Below, in pieces: positions 32,710 through 41,449 of a stretch of DNA of 64,000 nt. Below the pieces are notes generated by a model, which saw nothing but the letters and a program-made list of their open reading frames with translations, ran no database searches and had not been told where the DNA came from. The position numbers and the translations under genes were made by a program. Position 1 is the first letter of the stretch. Each line of letters starts with the position of its first letter. Origin of the DNA: Neisseria brasiliensis (GTDB lineage Bacteria > Pseudomonadota > Gammaproteobacteria > Burkholderiales > Neisseriaceae); NCBI RefSeq assembly GCF_009671065.1, contig NZ_CP046027.1, forward strand, positions 1,054,001 through 1,118,000, given 5' to 3'.

Positions 32710-33213
32710 ATGAGTGCCACACGTCCGGTTATTGACTCGGTGGTTGAGCATTTGCAGCAGGCCATCCCGTGGGTCATCGTTGAAGCGTTTCCGGAGCGGC
32801 CGTCTGAATATCAGTTTATTCATCCGACCGGCGCGATTTTGGTGGGCTACGGCGGCAGCAAGTTCACCGCTTTGGAGCATTTGGGCAGTATTGCCCAGCA
32901 GCGCGACATCACTTTGGTACTGACGATTATCGGCAGCAATCTGCACGGAGATGAAGGTACGCTGGCGATTTTGGACGAGACGCGCTTGGCTATTGTCGGC
33001 TTCCGCCCAACCAACTGCTTGCCCTGCCACTTGTTGGCCGAGCGTTTTTTAAGCGAAGACGCGGGCGCGTGGCAGTATGAATTGACGGTGCAGACTGAAA
33101 CCCAGCAGGTGCAGGTGTATCAGCCTGAAAATAAGCCGTTATTTACCCGAACGCGGCCGCGCGAAAGTGGCGACCCGCACGAACAAGATTTGAAACTGAA
33201 GGAGGCTCCATAA
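32710..33213 (+). CDS. Mu gp37-like protein (DUF1834)
   Basis: 167 residues, in the place of Mu gp37 between gp36 and the tail sheath. The core GAILVGYGGSKFTALEHLGSIAQQRDITLVLTIIG with ILDETRLAIVGF fits the Gp37/DUF1834 family, thought to be a tail-terminator type protein. The C-terminal RTRPRESGDPHEQ resembles repeat-derived peptide but is in frame. It overlaps the sheath start by 1 nt. Confidence 0.8.
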   Translation: MSATRPVIDSVVEHLQQAIPWVIVEAFPERPSEYQFIHPTGAILVGYGGSKFTALEHLGSIAQQRDITLVLTIIGSNLHGDEGTLAILDETRLAIVGFRPTNCLPCHLLAERFLSEDAGAWQYELTVQTETQQVQVYQPENKPLFTRTRPRESGDPHEQDLKLKEAP

Positions 33214-34604
33214 TGGCAGCAGCATTTCATCACGGCACCGAAACCCAGCGTGTCGACGGCGGCAGCAACGCCGTCTATACCGTTGACGGTGCAATTACTG
33301 CGATGGTCGGCACCGCACCTATCGGTGCGGTCAATGAGTTGACCGTTTGCTCGACAATTAAAGACTTTTCCCAATTTTCCGCGCTGACGAATGTCGGTTT
33401 CACCCTGCCGGATGCCGCCAATATTTGGACACGCTATGCGTCCGGCGTGGCGTATGTGGTCAACGTCTGCGACCCGGCCAAGCATAAATCGCAAGTCAGC
33501 GATGAGGTATTGGCGGTTGATGCCGATACCTTGACGGCCAAGACCAAACATCCTGCATTGCAGAGCGGCTATACCGTTTCAGACGGCGATTCTCCGTTAG
33601 CCGAAGGCGAAAACTACACCATGGATATGGTGAGCGGCGAAATCACGTTTACCGCTAAGCCTGCCGCGCCGAAAATCAGCTACACCTACACTGACCCGAC
33701 CAAGGTCACCGAAGAAGACATCATCGGCGGCTATGTCGCGGCCACGGGCAAGCGCACCGGTTTGGAGTTGCTGACCGAAGGCTACAACCGCTACGGTGCA
33801 GATGCCAAGATTGTGATTGTGCCGGAGTATGATAAAACGGCCAAAGTTGCTGCCGCTGCGATTACCTTGGCCGCCAAGCTGCAAGCGATTGCGTACATCA
33901 ACGCGCCGACAGGCACGACCTTGAGCAAGGCGTTGGAAGGCCGTGGTGCGTTGGGTACGATTAATTTCCAAACATCAAGCGACCGCGCCGAGCTGTTTTT
34001 CCCACATGTTATCGGCACGCTTGGTGTGGAATCATTGGCCACCCATGCCGCCGGTCTGCGCATGAAAACCGATGTGGAGCACGGCTATTGGGTCAGCAAG
34101 TCAAACCGCGAATTGCTGGGCGTGACCGGCCTTGAAATCGGCCTGACTGCCCGTGCCGATGATCCGCAAAGCGAAACCAACCGCCTGAACGAAAAAGGCA
34201 TCACCACCGTATTCAACAGCTACGGCACCGGCTACCGCTTGTGGGGCAACCGCTTGGCGTGTTGGCCGACCGTTTCGCACATCAAAAACTTCGAAGTGGC
34301 GCAGCGCACCGGCGACTTGATTGACGAATCCATCCGCCGCGTTGAGCTGCAGTACATCGACCGTCCGATTGACGATGCCTTGCTCGACAGCCTGCTGGAG
34401 ACCATCCGCACTTATTTGTCTACGCTGCCAAGTATTGTCGGCTTCTCGCTGGATTTGGATTACGACTACGACTTGGTCGATGCCTTCAGCAAAGGTCAGG
34501 TGCCGATTGTGTACGAATACACGCCGAAGCTGCCTGCCGAGCGCATCAGTAACAAGTCGGTGATGACCCGTAAATATTTGGCCAATTTGGTCAGCGGTAA
34601 TTAA
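33213..34604 (+). CDS. Contractile tail sheath protein (Mu gpL-like)
   Basis: 463 residues, forming the contractile outer tail tube. Visible sheath features: the N-terminal AVYTVDGAITAMVGTAPIGAVNEL strand region, a subtilisin-like central fold, and the C-terminal GYRLWGNRLACWPTVSHIKNFEVAQRTGDLIDESIRRVE block, close to P2 FI-type sheaths. The last part (VPIVYEYTPKLPAERISN) is the linker arm region. The tube gene follows after 10 nt. Confidence 0.93.
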   Translation: MAAAFHHGTETQRVDGGSNAVYTVDGAITAMVGTAPIGAVNELTVCSTIKDFSQFSALTNVGFTLPDAANIWTRYASGVAYVVNVCDPAKHKSQVSDEVLAVDADTLTAKTKHPALQSGYTVSDGDSPLAEGENYTMDMVSGEITFTAKPAAPKISYTYTDPTKVTEEDIIGGYVAATGKRTGLELLTEGYNRYGADAKIVIVPEYDKTAKVAAAAITLAAKLQAIAYINAPTGTTLSKALEGRGALGTINFQTSSDRAELFFPHVIGTLGVESLATHAAGLRMKTDVEHGYWVSKSNRELLGVTGLEIGLTARADDPQSETNRLNEKGITTVFNSYGTGYRLWGNRLACWPTVSHIKNFEVAQRTGDLIDESIRRVELQYIDRPIDDALLDSLLETIRTYLSTLPSIVGFSLDLDYDYDLVDAFSKGQVPIVYEYTPKLPAERISNKSVMTRKYLANLVSGN

Positions 34605-34614
34605 GGAGCTGTAA

Positions 34615-35130
34615 ATGCCTAAATTAAATGCAATCTACAACGCAAACGTCTATATCGACGGTAACAACCTGCTGGGCAAAGCCGCCGAAATCACCGCGCC
34701 GGAAGTCGAATTTTCGATGGACGAAATGACCGGTTTGGGCTTATTCGGCACCATTAAGCTGCCGACCGGCATGGAAGCCATGGAAGCTGAAATCACGTGG
34801 AACAGCTTTTATCCTGAAGTGGCCAAGCACAGCAAGAACCCGTTTAAAGCCACGCAACTGATGATCCGCTCCAACCTGCAAACTTTCGATGCGGCCGGAC
34901 TGGATAAAGAAGTGGCCATGGTCACCACCATGACCGGTACATTCGGCAAAGATGCCTTGGGTGGCTTTAAACCCAAAGAAAAGGCCGAGTTTTCCAGCAC
35001 GTTCAATGTGACCGAAGTGCGTCAGGTGGCCGACGGCCGCGAGCTGTTTTACTACAATGCCTTTACCAACACCTTGCGTGTCGATGGTCAGGATGTGTTG
35101 TCTCAAATGCGCAAAAACATCGGTGCGTAG
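34615..35130 (+). CDS. Major tail tube protein (P2 FII/Mu gpM type)
   Basis: 171 residues. N-terminal YNANVYIDGNNLLGKAAEIT and central GTIKLPTGMEAMEAEITWNSFYPE match the FII tube family, and the C-terminal ELFYYNAFTNTLRVDGQDVLSQMRKNIG is typical. It stacks as hexamers inside the sheath. A leader-plus-hairpin module begins at the base after its stop codon. Confidence 0.93.
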   Translation: MPKLNAIYNANVYIDGNNLLGKAAEITAPEVEFSMDEMTGLGLFGTIKLPTGMEAMEAEITWNSFYPEVAKHSKNPFKATQLMIRSNLQTFDAAGLDKEVAMVTTMTGTFGKDALGGFKPKEKAEFSSTFNVTEVRQVADGRELFYYNAFTNTLRVDGQDVLSQMRKNIGA

Positions 35131-35201
35131 GTTTTAAACGGCATTAAAAGCCGTTTCAGACGGCCTTTGGCAGAATCGCTGTATCCGCAGATACAGCGAT
35201 T
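35131..35201 (+). promoter_or_regulatory. Leader module plus hairpin before the tail chaperone gene (copy 2)
   Basis: GTTTTAAACGGCATTAAAA begins at 35131; 43 nt on, AATCGCTGTAT (35174-35184) pairs with ATACAGCGATT (35191-35201), followed by a T-rich stretch. Here the next gene has its own ribosome site at 35230-35237, unlike the other copies. Confidence 0.75.
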
Positions 35202-35242
35202 TTTTATTTTTATTTGTATTGTTTTTTGAAAAGGATTGAGCA

Positions 35243-35536
35243 ATGAACAACGAAGCACAGAAACTGCAAGAAGACTTGGGCGCAACCCAAACCGTGAAGC
35301 TGAAATATCCGGTGCGTTTGGCTACCGGCCAAATGTTGGAAAAAGTGACTGTGCGCCGCCCGCGTGTAGGCGATTTGCGCGCGGTGATGCACATTACCAA
35401 TGAGGCCGAGCAAGGTTTGCTGCTGGTGTCGCGCGTTACCGGTTTGGTGCCGGAAGACTTAGACGAACTGGATTTGAAAGACTTAGAGGCTATTCAGGCC
35501 ACCTTTCGCACCGCCGACGAAGCAAGCGGCGCATAA
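35243..35536 (+). CDS. Tail assembly chaperone (P2 gpE-like)
   Basis: 97 residues with AAAAGGATTG upstream. VKLKYPVRLATGQMLEKVTVRRPRVGDLRA and EQGLLLVSRVTGLVPEDLDELDLKDLEAIQ mark it as the phage tail assembly protein E family. It chaperones the tape measure before the tube forms. A second frame overlapping its 3' end gives a GpE-type extension through a programmed shift. Confidence 0.88.
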   Translation: MNNEAQKLQEDLGATQTVKLKYPVRLATGQMLEKVTVRRPRVGDLRAVMHITNEAEQGLLLVSRVTGLVPEDLDELDLKDLEAIQATFRTADEASGA

Positions 35537-35708
35537 ATCAGCTGCCGAGGCCAATCAGGAACTATTGGCCGCCTGTGCCGATTTGGCTTGGTGGTTTGGT
35601 TGGAGCGTGCAGGCCGTTTACGACCTGCCGCTGGATGAGTTTGAGGAGTGGCAGAAAGAAGCAGCCCGCCAAATTAAGGCGGGCTATGCTCGGAACGGAA
35701 TGATTTGA
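35243..35708 (+). CDS. Frameshifted tail chaperone extension (GpE-type)
   Basis: The frame that is +1 (equivalently -2) to gpE is open from about 35495 to the TGA at 35706-35708 and has no start. It encodes AEANQELLAACADLAWWFGW, then VYDLPLDEFEEWQKEAARQI, a GpE-family domain. Tail phages join the two chaperone parts by ribosomal frameshifting, -1 in most and -2 reported for Mu; this frame relation fits -2. The slip site must lie between 35495 and the gpE stop at 35536. Confidence 0.75.
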
Positions 35709-35721
35709 CGTTATGGCCGGA

Positions 35722-35901
35722 TTAACAGCGTTTTTCCCGTACTTCTTCAGCGAGACGCGTACACCAACCGTTTGGTTCCGGTTCTTTTTTGAACCATGCT
35801 TCGTATACCCATTCCAGTAAGCCCCAAGCAAGTCCGGCAATCATAGCCAAACCTGAGGCAATCACGATGAGAAGCAAGGCTGAGACGGCAAAGGCAAACA
35901 T
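35722..35901 (-). CDS. 59-residue membrane protein opposite to the tail operon
   Basis: Minus-strand ATG 35901 preceded by AAAGGGA. One long hydrophobic helix (residues about 3-28, AFAVSALLLIVIASGLAMIA) precedes a soluble C-terminus (WFKKEPEPNGWCTRLAEEV). It fills the whole gap between the chaperone extension and the tape-measure gene, pointing the other way. A lysogeny-expressed accessory role is possible. No family recognised. Confidence 0.55.
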   Translation of the reverse strand: MFAFAVSALLLIVIASGLAMIAGLAWGLLEWVYEAWFKKEPEPNGWCTRLAEEVREKRC

Positions 35902-35941
35902 CTTTTTTCCCTTTCGTTATTCATAAACAGGATATTACCAC

Positions 35942-38587
35942 ATGGCTTCTGATTTAGGTGTTTCGATTTCGGTATCCGCTACTGTCGGCGGTGCCTTATC
36001 GGGCTTGGCCAGCGTCAGCAAAGCCATGAAAACGCTGGAAACGACAACAGGTACGCTTAAAGCCCGACAACATGAGTTGGCTTCTGTGCTGGAACGGAAT
36101 AAAGACCGCTTGGGTGTGCAGGCTGCCAAGCAGTTGTGGCAAGAGTACGACAAAATCGACCGTTCTATCAAAAAGCTGACCGCCAGTTCTGCCAAGTTAC
36201 AGCAAATTCAGGCTGCCAAGGCGGTGAATGCACAGCAATGGCAAGGCTTGAAAGGTCAATGGCAGACTGCAGTAGGTGCTGCCGGTACAGTCGCTTTGCC
36301 TGTCAAACTCGCTATTGATTTTGAATCGTCGATGGCCGATGTGCGCAAAGTCGTCGATTTCGATACGCCACAGCAGTTTAAAGAGATGGAACAGGACATC
36401 TTAAAGATGACCCGCACCATTCCGATGGCGGCTACGGAATTGGCCAAAATCTCGGCATCCGGCGGCCAGCTGGGTATTGCGCGTAAAGATATACCTGTTT
36501 TTACCGAAACCATCGCCAAAATGTCGGTCGCTTTCGATATGTCTGCCGAACAGGCGGGCGACAGTATGGCCAAGCTGGCCAATATCTACAAAATCCCGAT
36601 TGCCGAAATCGACAAACTAGGCGATGCCATCAATCATTTGTCGAATAATAGCCCTGCGAAAGCCGCGGATATTGTGAATGTATTGGGTCGTGTCGGCGGT
36701 GTGGCGAAGCAGTTCGGGCTGACTGAGCTTCAGACGACATCACTAGGTAACGCCTTTATCGCTTTAGGTAGAACACCTGAGGTGGCCGGTACGGCCATTA
36801 ACGGCATGCTGACTCAATTAATGACTGCGGATAAACAGGGTAAAAAATTCCAAGCGGCGCTGGCCAGCATGGGAACAGATTCTAAAAAGTTGAAAAAAGC
36901 CATTGCAGAGAACGGTGAGCAGGCTTTGATGGACTTCCTGAAACAGGTTGAGAAGCTACCGAAAGACCAGCAGATGGGTGTATTGGTGGACTTATTCGGG
37001 AAAGAGTATGCGGATGATGTAGCCGCTTTGGTCGGCGGCTTGGATACCTATAAAAAGTCCATTGAAGAGCTGAAAAAAACCGGCAAAGGCGGCAAGCCCG
37101 AATTTATGGGCAGCATGGAGAAGGAGTTTGCCGCGCGTTCGGCAACAACGGCTAACCAAATCCAGTTACTGAAAAACAGTCTCGTTGAGTTGGGTATCAA
37201 CGTCGGCAGCGTGATTCTGCCTGCGGTCAATGATTTTGCGGGTGCAATAACCAAGATTGCCAATAAACTTGCGGACTGGGCGAATGCACATCCGGTATTA
37301 ACAGGCTATATTATCAAAACAGCGATGGCTTTGGCTGCAATGGTTGCCGGTGGTTGGTTGGTAAGAATAGCAGCCAATCGGATTACGGCGGGATTTCTGA
37401 CTGCCAAAGGAGCACTCCAATCATTCAAAGTAACGGCGCAACTGGTTTCTATGGTTATGAAAGGCGGTATCCTGCCCGCCGACATACCCGGCCGCTTAGG
37501 GGCATTTGTCCGCGCCTTATCCGCAGCCCGCACTGCTATGATGGGTTTCGGCCTGTCTTCATTGGTTGCCATGTGGCCCGTTGTGGTGGTGGCGGGGGCT
37601 GTCGCTGTTATTGCATTCTTGATTTATAAATATTGGCAGCCGCTGAAAGCCTTTTTTGCAGGATTATGGGATGGCTTAATACAGGGACTGGCTACGCTTA
37701 AACCGATGTTTGATTCTCTGGTTTCGGTAATAGCTCCTTTCGGTCAAGTCATTATGTCCGTTCTGGGCAGTATTTGGTCTGTCATTCAACCATTGGTACA
37801 ACCGCTGCTTGACTGGTTTGGCGATTTTTTCAACATGAGCCAAGTAGCCGAGGGCGGTGCTCGTAACTTTGGGCAGTCTGTCGGCCTGTGGATTGGCCAA
37901 ACCATTGCAGCATTGGTGACATTTGCATCAACAGCATGGGCAAACATTATCGCCTTTTTCTCAGCCGGCATTGCTGCACTGCTTAACCTGATCCTGACCT
38001 TCTCGCCGGTAACCGCCTTTATGACCGCCTTCCAAGCGGTGTGGACTTGGCTGTCGGGCTTGGGCGCGACCTTTATGTCTTACGGCAGTATGATGATCGA
38101 TGGTTTGGTCAACGGCATCAAGGCGGGTATCGGCCGTGCGGTGGCGGCGGTGCAAGGCGTAGTATCGGCGGTTAAGTCGGCATTTACCTCTGACCGCAAA
38201 GGTATGGGCATCCACTCGCCGAGCCGCGTGTTCGCGGGCTACGGCGGCTACATGACCGAGGGTTTGGCCGTGGGCATCAAGCGCACGGCAGGCAGGCCGT
38301 TGCAGGCTGTGGGTGCATGGGCAGGCCGTCTGAAAGACGGGTTTTCCCGTCGCGTGGGCGGTATGCGTGCGGATTTGGCGGCGCGGATTTCCGGCAGCAG
38401 TGCAGACTTTGCCGCCGCACGCGCGGCGCAGTCGCAAGCAGGCGGTATCACCGTAAATTTTAATCCGACCATTCATGCCCCGGGCGGCGACCCCGGCCAA
38501 ATTCAGACGGCCCTGCAAATGGGTTTGCGCGAATTTGAAATGCTGTTTCAGCGCATGATGGCTGACCGAGAACGGAGGGCTTACTGA
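35942..38587 (+). CDS. Tail tape measure protein
   Basis: 881 residues, setting tail length. The N-terminal coiled coil (TLKARQHELASVLERNKDRL) is followed by the TP901 core: DFESSMADVRKVVDF, then LAKISASGGQLGIARKDIP. Central hydrophobic segments (VLTGYIIKTAMALAAMVAG, SLVAMWPVVVVAGAVAVIAF) suit passage through the cell membrane. The C-terminal MGIHSPSRVFAGYGGYMTEGL motif is shared by many tape measures. It overlaps GpU by 1 nt. Confidence 0.95.
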   Translation: MASDLGVSISVSATVGGALSGLASVSKAMKTLETTTGTLKARQHELASVLERNKDRLGVQAAKQLWQEYDKIDRSIKKLTASSAKLQQIQAAKAVNAQQWQGLKGQWQTAVGAAGTVALPVKLAIDFESSMADVRKVVDFDTPQQFKEMEQDILKMTRTIPMAATELAKISASGGQLGIARKDIPVFTETIAKMSVAFDMSAEQAGDSMAKLANIYKIPIAEIDKLGDAINHLSNNSPAKAADIVNVLGRVGGVAKQFGLTELQTTSLGNAFIALGRTPEVAGTAINGMLTQLMTADKQGKKFQAALASMGTDSKKLKKAIAENGEQALMDFLKQVEKLPKDQQMGVLVDLFGKEYADDVAALVGGLDTYKKSIEELKKTGKGGKPEFMGSMEKEFAARSATTANQIQLLKNSLVELGINVGSVILPAVNDFAGAITKIANKLADWANAHPVLTGYIIKTAMALAAMVAGGWLVRIAANRITAGFLTAKGALQSFKVTAQLVSMVMKGGILPADIPGRLGAFVRALSAARTAMMGFGLSSLVAMWPVVVVAGAVAVIAFLIYKYWQPLKAFFAGLWDGLIQGLATLKPMFDSLVSVIAPFGQVIMSVLGSIWSVIQPLVQPLLDWFGDFFNMSQVAEGGARNFGQSVGLWIGQTIAALVTFASTAWANIIAFFSAGIAALLNLILTFSPVTAFMTAFQAVWTWLSGLGATFMSYGSMMIDGLVNGIKAGIGRAVAAVQGVVSAVKSAFTSDRKGMGIHSPSRVFAGYGGYMTEGLAVGIKRTAGRPLQAVGAWAGRLKDGFSRRVGGMRADLAARISGSSADFAAARAAQSQAGGITVNFNPTIHAPGGDPGQIQTALQMGLREFEMLFQRMMADRERRAY

Positions 38588-39483
38588 TGTATGCAATGTT
38601 GGGCGATGTGAGATTTGAGACCTTGCAAAGCTTTGCCAGTCTGGAAGCGCAGCACTCGGCCAAGTTTGCCAAGCACGAAGTGTTAAAAGGCCGACCACGC
38701 CTACAGGCGATGGAAAACGACCTGACCACGCTGCGCTTTGGCTTAAAACTGCATTGGATGTTGGGCAATCCCGACACGGCTTATAAGGGTTTGCTGGCGG
38801 CTTTGGAAGCGCAGCAGGCGGTGTCGCTGGTTTATGGCTCAGGCCGCTTTGTCGGCTGGTTTGTCATTGAGAGCCTGACCGAGCGCACGTTGGTGCACGA
38901 CGCGCAAGGCCGCACTGCTGCGCGTGAATTGGATGTGGAGCTGACGGAATTTATCGGCGACCCGAATAATCCGCTGCCGACTCCGGCAATTATCAGCGGC
39001 AAGCAAAACCCGTTGCTCTCGCTGTTGCCCGAGTCGGTACAGGCGCAAGCGGCAGATGTGATGCAGGCGGTTGAAACCGGCGTGAAAGTTTATCGTGCGG
39101 CAGAAAACGGCATTGAGCAAATGCAAGGCATCATCGCGGCGGCTAAAGAGTTGCGCAATGATCCCGCCGGTGCGCTGAATTTAATCGGCGACGCGCTCGG
39201 CGTGGGCGGTGATGTATTGGGCAAACTCAATGGTTTACCGGAAGTAACGGCTTTGTTGGGTGACTTATCCGGCGCGGCTGAAATGGCCACGCAGCTTGGT
39301 GCAGCCGGAAATGCGCTCGGCAGCACGGTGGCGAGTATGCGTGCCGGTTACGAGAGCGGAACTATCGGCGGCTGGCTGGATGCGGCTGGAGACTCAATTA
39401 CTACGGCCTCCGAAGCGGTGACCAATGGTGCATCGGCCGCTGAAAAGTTGACCGGTTGGCTGGCGATAAGGAGTGATGGATGA
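38587..39483 (+). CDS. Tail protein GpU-like with extended C-terminus
   Basis: 298 residues. Residues about 1-125 match P2 GpU (MLGDVRFETLQSFASLEAQHSAKFA, FGLKLHWMLGNPDTAYKGLL, SGRFVGWFVIESLTERTLVH), a tail-completion protein. The remaining 170 residues are an Ala/Gly-rich helical extension (QAADVMQAVETGVKVYRAAENG) absent from P2 but common in related phages. 4-nt overlap with gpX. Confidence 0.85.
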   Translation: MYAMLGDVRFETLQSFASLEAQHSAKFAKHEVLKGRPRLQAMENDLTTLRFGLKLHWMLGNPDTAYKGLLAALEAQQAVSLVYGSGRFVGWFVIESLTERTLVHDAQGRTAARELDVELTEFIGDPNNPLPTPAIISGKQNPLLSLLPESVQAQAADVMQAVETGVKVYRAAENGIEQMQGIIAAAKELRNDPAGALNLIGDALGVGGDVLGKLNGLPEVTALLGDLSGAAEMATQLGAAGNALGSTVASMRAGYESGTIGGWLDAAGDSITTASEAVTNGASAAEKLTGWLAIRSDG

Positions 39484-39698
39484 GCGCGGTTTTACGCTAT
39501 ATCACCAAAGACGGTGACCGCTGGGATTTGATTGCCCATAAACACTACGGCAACGCTTTGCTGATTGACGGCCTGATTGCGGCCAATCCACATTTACCGT
39601 TGGCCGAAGAGTTTGTCAGCGGCTTGACGGTGTTTGTGCCGGTGTTGGAGAGCAAGCCGAAAAACAGTCAGGCCGATTTGCCGCCTTGGATGCGCTGA
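39480..39698 (+). CDS. Tail protein X (P2 gpX, LysM-like)
   Basis: 72 residues with the gpX/LysM pattern YITKDGDRWDLIAHKHYGNAL and ANPHLPLAEEFVSGLTVFVPVL. It binds the baseplate hub region; in P2, X is essential for tails. It lies between U and D, as in P2. Confidence 0.92.
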   Translation: MSAVLRYITKDGDRWDLIAHKHYGNALLIDGLIAANPHLPLAEEFVSGLTVFVPVLESKPKNSQADLPPWMR

Positions 39699-39708
39699 AA
39701 GGGTTGAA

Positions 39709-40809
39709 ATGGATATTAAAGGTTTCTTGTCCGGCTTGGCCGCTCAAGGCGGTACGGGTGGCACTCATCCGGTAACCAAGCCGGATTTCACACTGAGCTA
39801 CGAAAACAAAGACATCACCGGCGACATCGCGCCCTATCTGATTTCGTTTGTTTATACAGATTACCTCGAGGGGCAATCTGATGAGCTGCAGGTCGAATTT
39901 GAAGATGTCGACGGCCGCTGGCTGCGCGGCTGGCATCCCGAGCAAGGCGATGCGCTGGCATTGAGTTTGGGCGACCAATTCACCGGCTTGGTGGATTTGG
40001 GCAGCTTTGAGATTGCTGAAATTGAATACAACCACCCACCATCAACGGTGAGCCTGAAGGCGTTGTCGGCAGGCATTACCAAGGCCAGCCGCACTTTAAA
40101 AGGCCGCGCGTATGAAAATACCACGCTGGCCGAGATTGTGCGACAAGTGGCAGGCCGTCTGAAATTGCAGCCCGCAGGGCAAGTGAAAGACATCAAAATC
40201 AAGCGCGTAACCCAGTATCAGGAGCGCGATATTGAGTTTTTGAGCCGGTTGGCCAAAGAGTATGGCCACACCTTTAAGGTTGTCGGGAATAAGCTGGTAT
40301 TTGCCGACAACGCTACGCTGAAAGAGCGTGAAGCGGTGGTGATATTGAGTCCTGAAGACATGACCCGAATCCGCCTGCGCGATTTGATTAAAGGTGTGCC
40401 GACTCAAGTGGAAATGCGCGGCTACGACCCGAAAACCAAGAAAACGGTGTCGGCCACGCGTAAAACCAAGTCGCTGCGCCCGAAATCCAAACGTGGCCAC
40501 ACCGGCGACACCTTGAAAATCGTGCCGAATAAAGGCGAAAGCCAAACGCAGCTCAATGCCCGCGCCGATGCGGCTTTAGCTGACGCGCAAGACGACCAAT
40601 GCGCCGGAAACATCATATTGTTTGGTAATGCGCTGCTGGTGGCCGGTCAAACCGTGCGCCTGAAAGACATGGGTAAGTTTTCCGGTAAGTATTTGGTGAA
40701 GCAAGCGCGGCATGAGTATCGCCGCAGCAGCGGCTACACCACCGAGCTGGAAATTAAGATGATTGAGTATATCGATGATGAGGAGCAGCAGGATGCAGCA
40801 AACGCATGA
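39709..40809 (+). CDS. Baseplate hub, late control D family (P2 gpD/Mu gp44)
   Basis: 366 residues from ATG 39709; the frame is open upstream but the family N-terminus (KPDFTLSYENKDITGDIAPYL) begins here. It carries the gp27-like hub fold (YQERDIEFLSRLAKEYGHTFKVVGNKLVF) and ends with ARHEYRRSSGYTTELEIKM. The central LysM-like or linker part is rich in Lys. In Mu this is the P protein that holds the spike. It overlaps the V gene. Confidence 0.9.
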   Translation: MDIKGFLSGLAAQGGTGGTHPVTKPDFTLSYENKDITGDIAPYLISFVYTDYLEGQSDELQVEFEDVDGRWLRGWHPEQGDALALSLGDQFTGLVDLGSFEIAEIEYNHPPSTVSLKALSAGITKASRTLKGRAYENTTLAEIVRQVAGRLKLQPAGQVKDIKIKRVTQYQERDIEFLSRLAKEYGHTFKVVGNKLVFADNATLKEREAVVILSPEDMTRIRLRDLIKGVPTQVEMRGYDPKTKKTVSATRKTKSLRPKSKRGHTGDTLKIVPNKGESQTQLNARADAALADAQDDQCAGNIILFGNALLVAGQTVRLKDMGKFSGKYLVKQARHEYRRSSGYTTELEIKMIEYIDDEEQQDAANA

Positions 40810-41371
40810 TTTCGGGGCAACCCTGCAATTCGGCGTGGTATCGGCGGTGGATGAAGCCGGCCACAATCTGCGCGTCAAAATCCCTGCGCTGGAAGACATG
40901 CAAACCGACTGGCTGCCGATGGCCACACCGGCAGCCGGTGGCAATCAGTTTTACAGCCTGCCCGACGAGGGCGAGCAAGTTGTCTGCCTGCTGGACGCGC
41001 GTGGCGAAAACGGCTGCGTGATTGGCGCGATTTACAGCGCAGCCGATAAGCCACCGGCCAGCAGCAAAGACAAATGGGTACGCCGCTTTAAAAACGGCAC
41101 GATTATCGAACACGACCGCAAATCAGGGGATGTCCTGGTCAAAACCGACGGCGTGGTGACAATTGATGCCGATGCCGTGGCGAAAAAAACCTTGACGGTT
41201 GAAGGTCTGTTTACTTATACCGCCGGCATGTCGGGTAAAGGTGGCAGCGGTGCATCGGCCAAAATTGATGGTGCAATTGAGGCTACCGGTGACATCACAT
41301 CCAAAGGCATCAGCTTACCTGGCCATACCCACACCGGTGACTCGGGTGGCACAACATCGACACCGAAATAA
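40793..41371 (+). CDS. Baseplate spike protein V
   Basis: 192 residues from ATG 40793 behind AGGAGCAGCAGG; the reading frame is open upstream only because of the overlap with gpD. OB-fold domain at about residues 10-85 (GVVSAVDEAGHNLRVKIPALED, LPDEGEQVVCLLDARGENG), then a beta-helix and a C-terminal GHTHTGDSGGTTSTPK with the HxH pattern that binds iron at the spike tip of P2 V. It pierces the outer membrane. Confidence 0.9.
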   Translation: MQQTHDFGATLQFGVVSAVDEAGHNLRVKIPALEDMQTDWLPMATPAAGGNQFYSLPDEGEQVVCLLDARGENGCVIGAIYSAADKPPASSKDKWVRRFKNGTIIEHDRKSGDVLVKTDGVVTIDADAVAKKTLTVEGLFTYTAGMSGKGGSGASAKIDGAIEATGDITSKGISLPGHTHTGDSGGTTSTPK

Positions 41372-41372
41372 G

Positions 41373-41449
41373 GTTTTAAAACGCATTAAAATCAGCTTTA
41401 TGCAGTTTCAGGCAGAATCCCTGTATCAAAACGATACAGGGATTTTTTT
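41373..41449 (+). promoter_or_regulatory. Leader module plus hairpin before baseplate W (copy 3)
   Basis: GTTTTAAAACGCATTAAAA begins at 41373, right after the V stop; 43 nt on, AATCCCTGTATC (41416-41427) pairs with GATACAGGGATT (41433-41444), and a run of seven T leads straight into the ATG at 41450. AGGGA in the 3' arm is the only ribosome site, 7 nt from the start, as in the endolysin hairpin. Confidence 0.8.
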
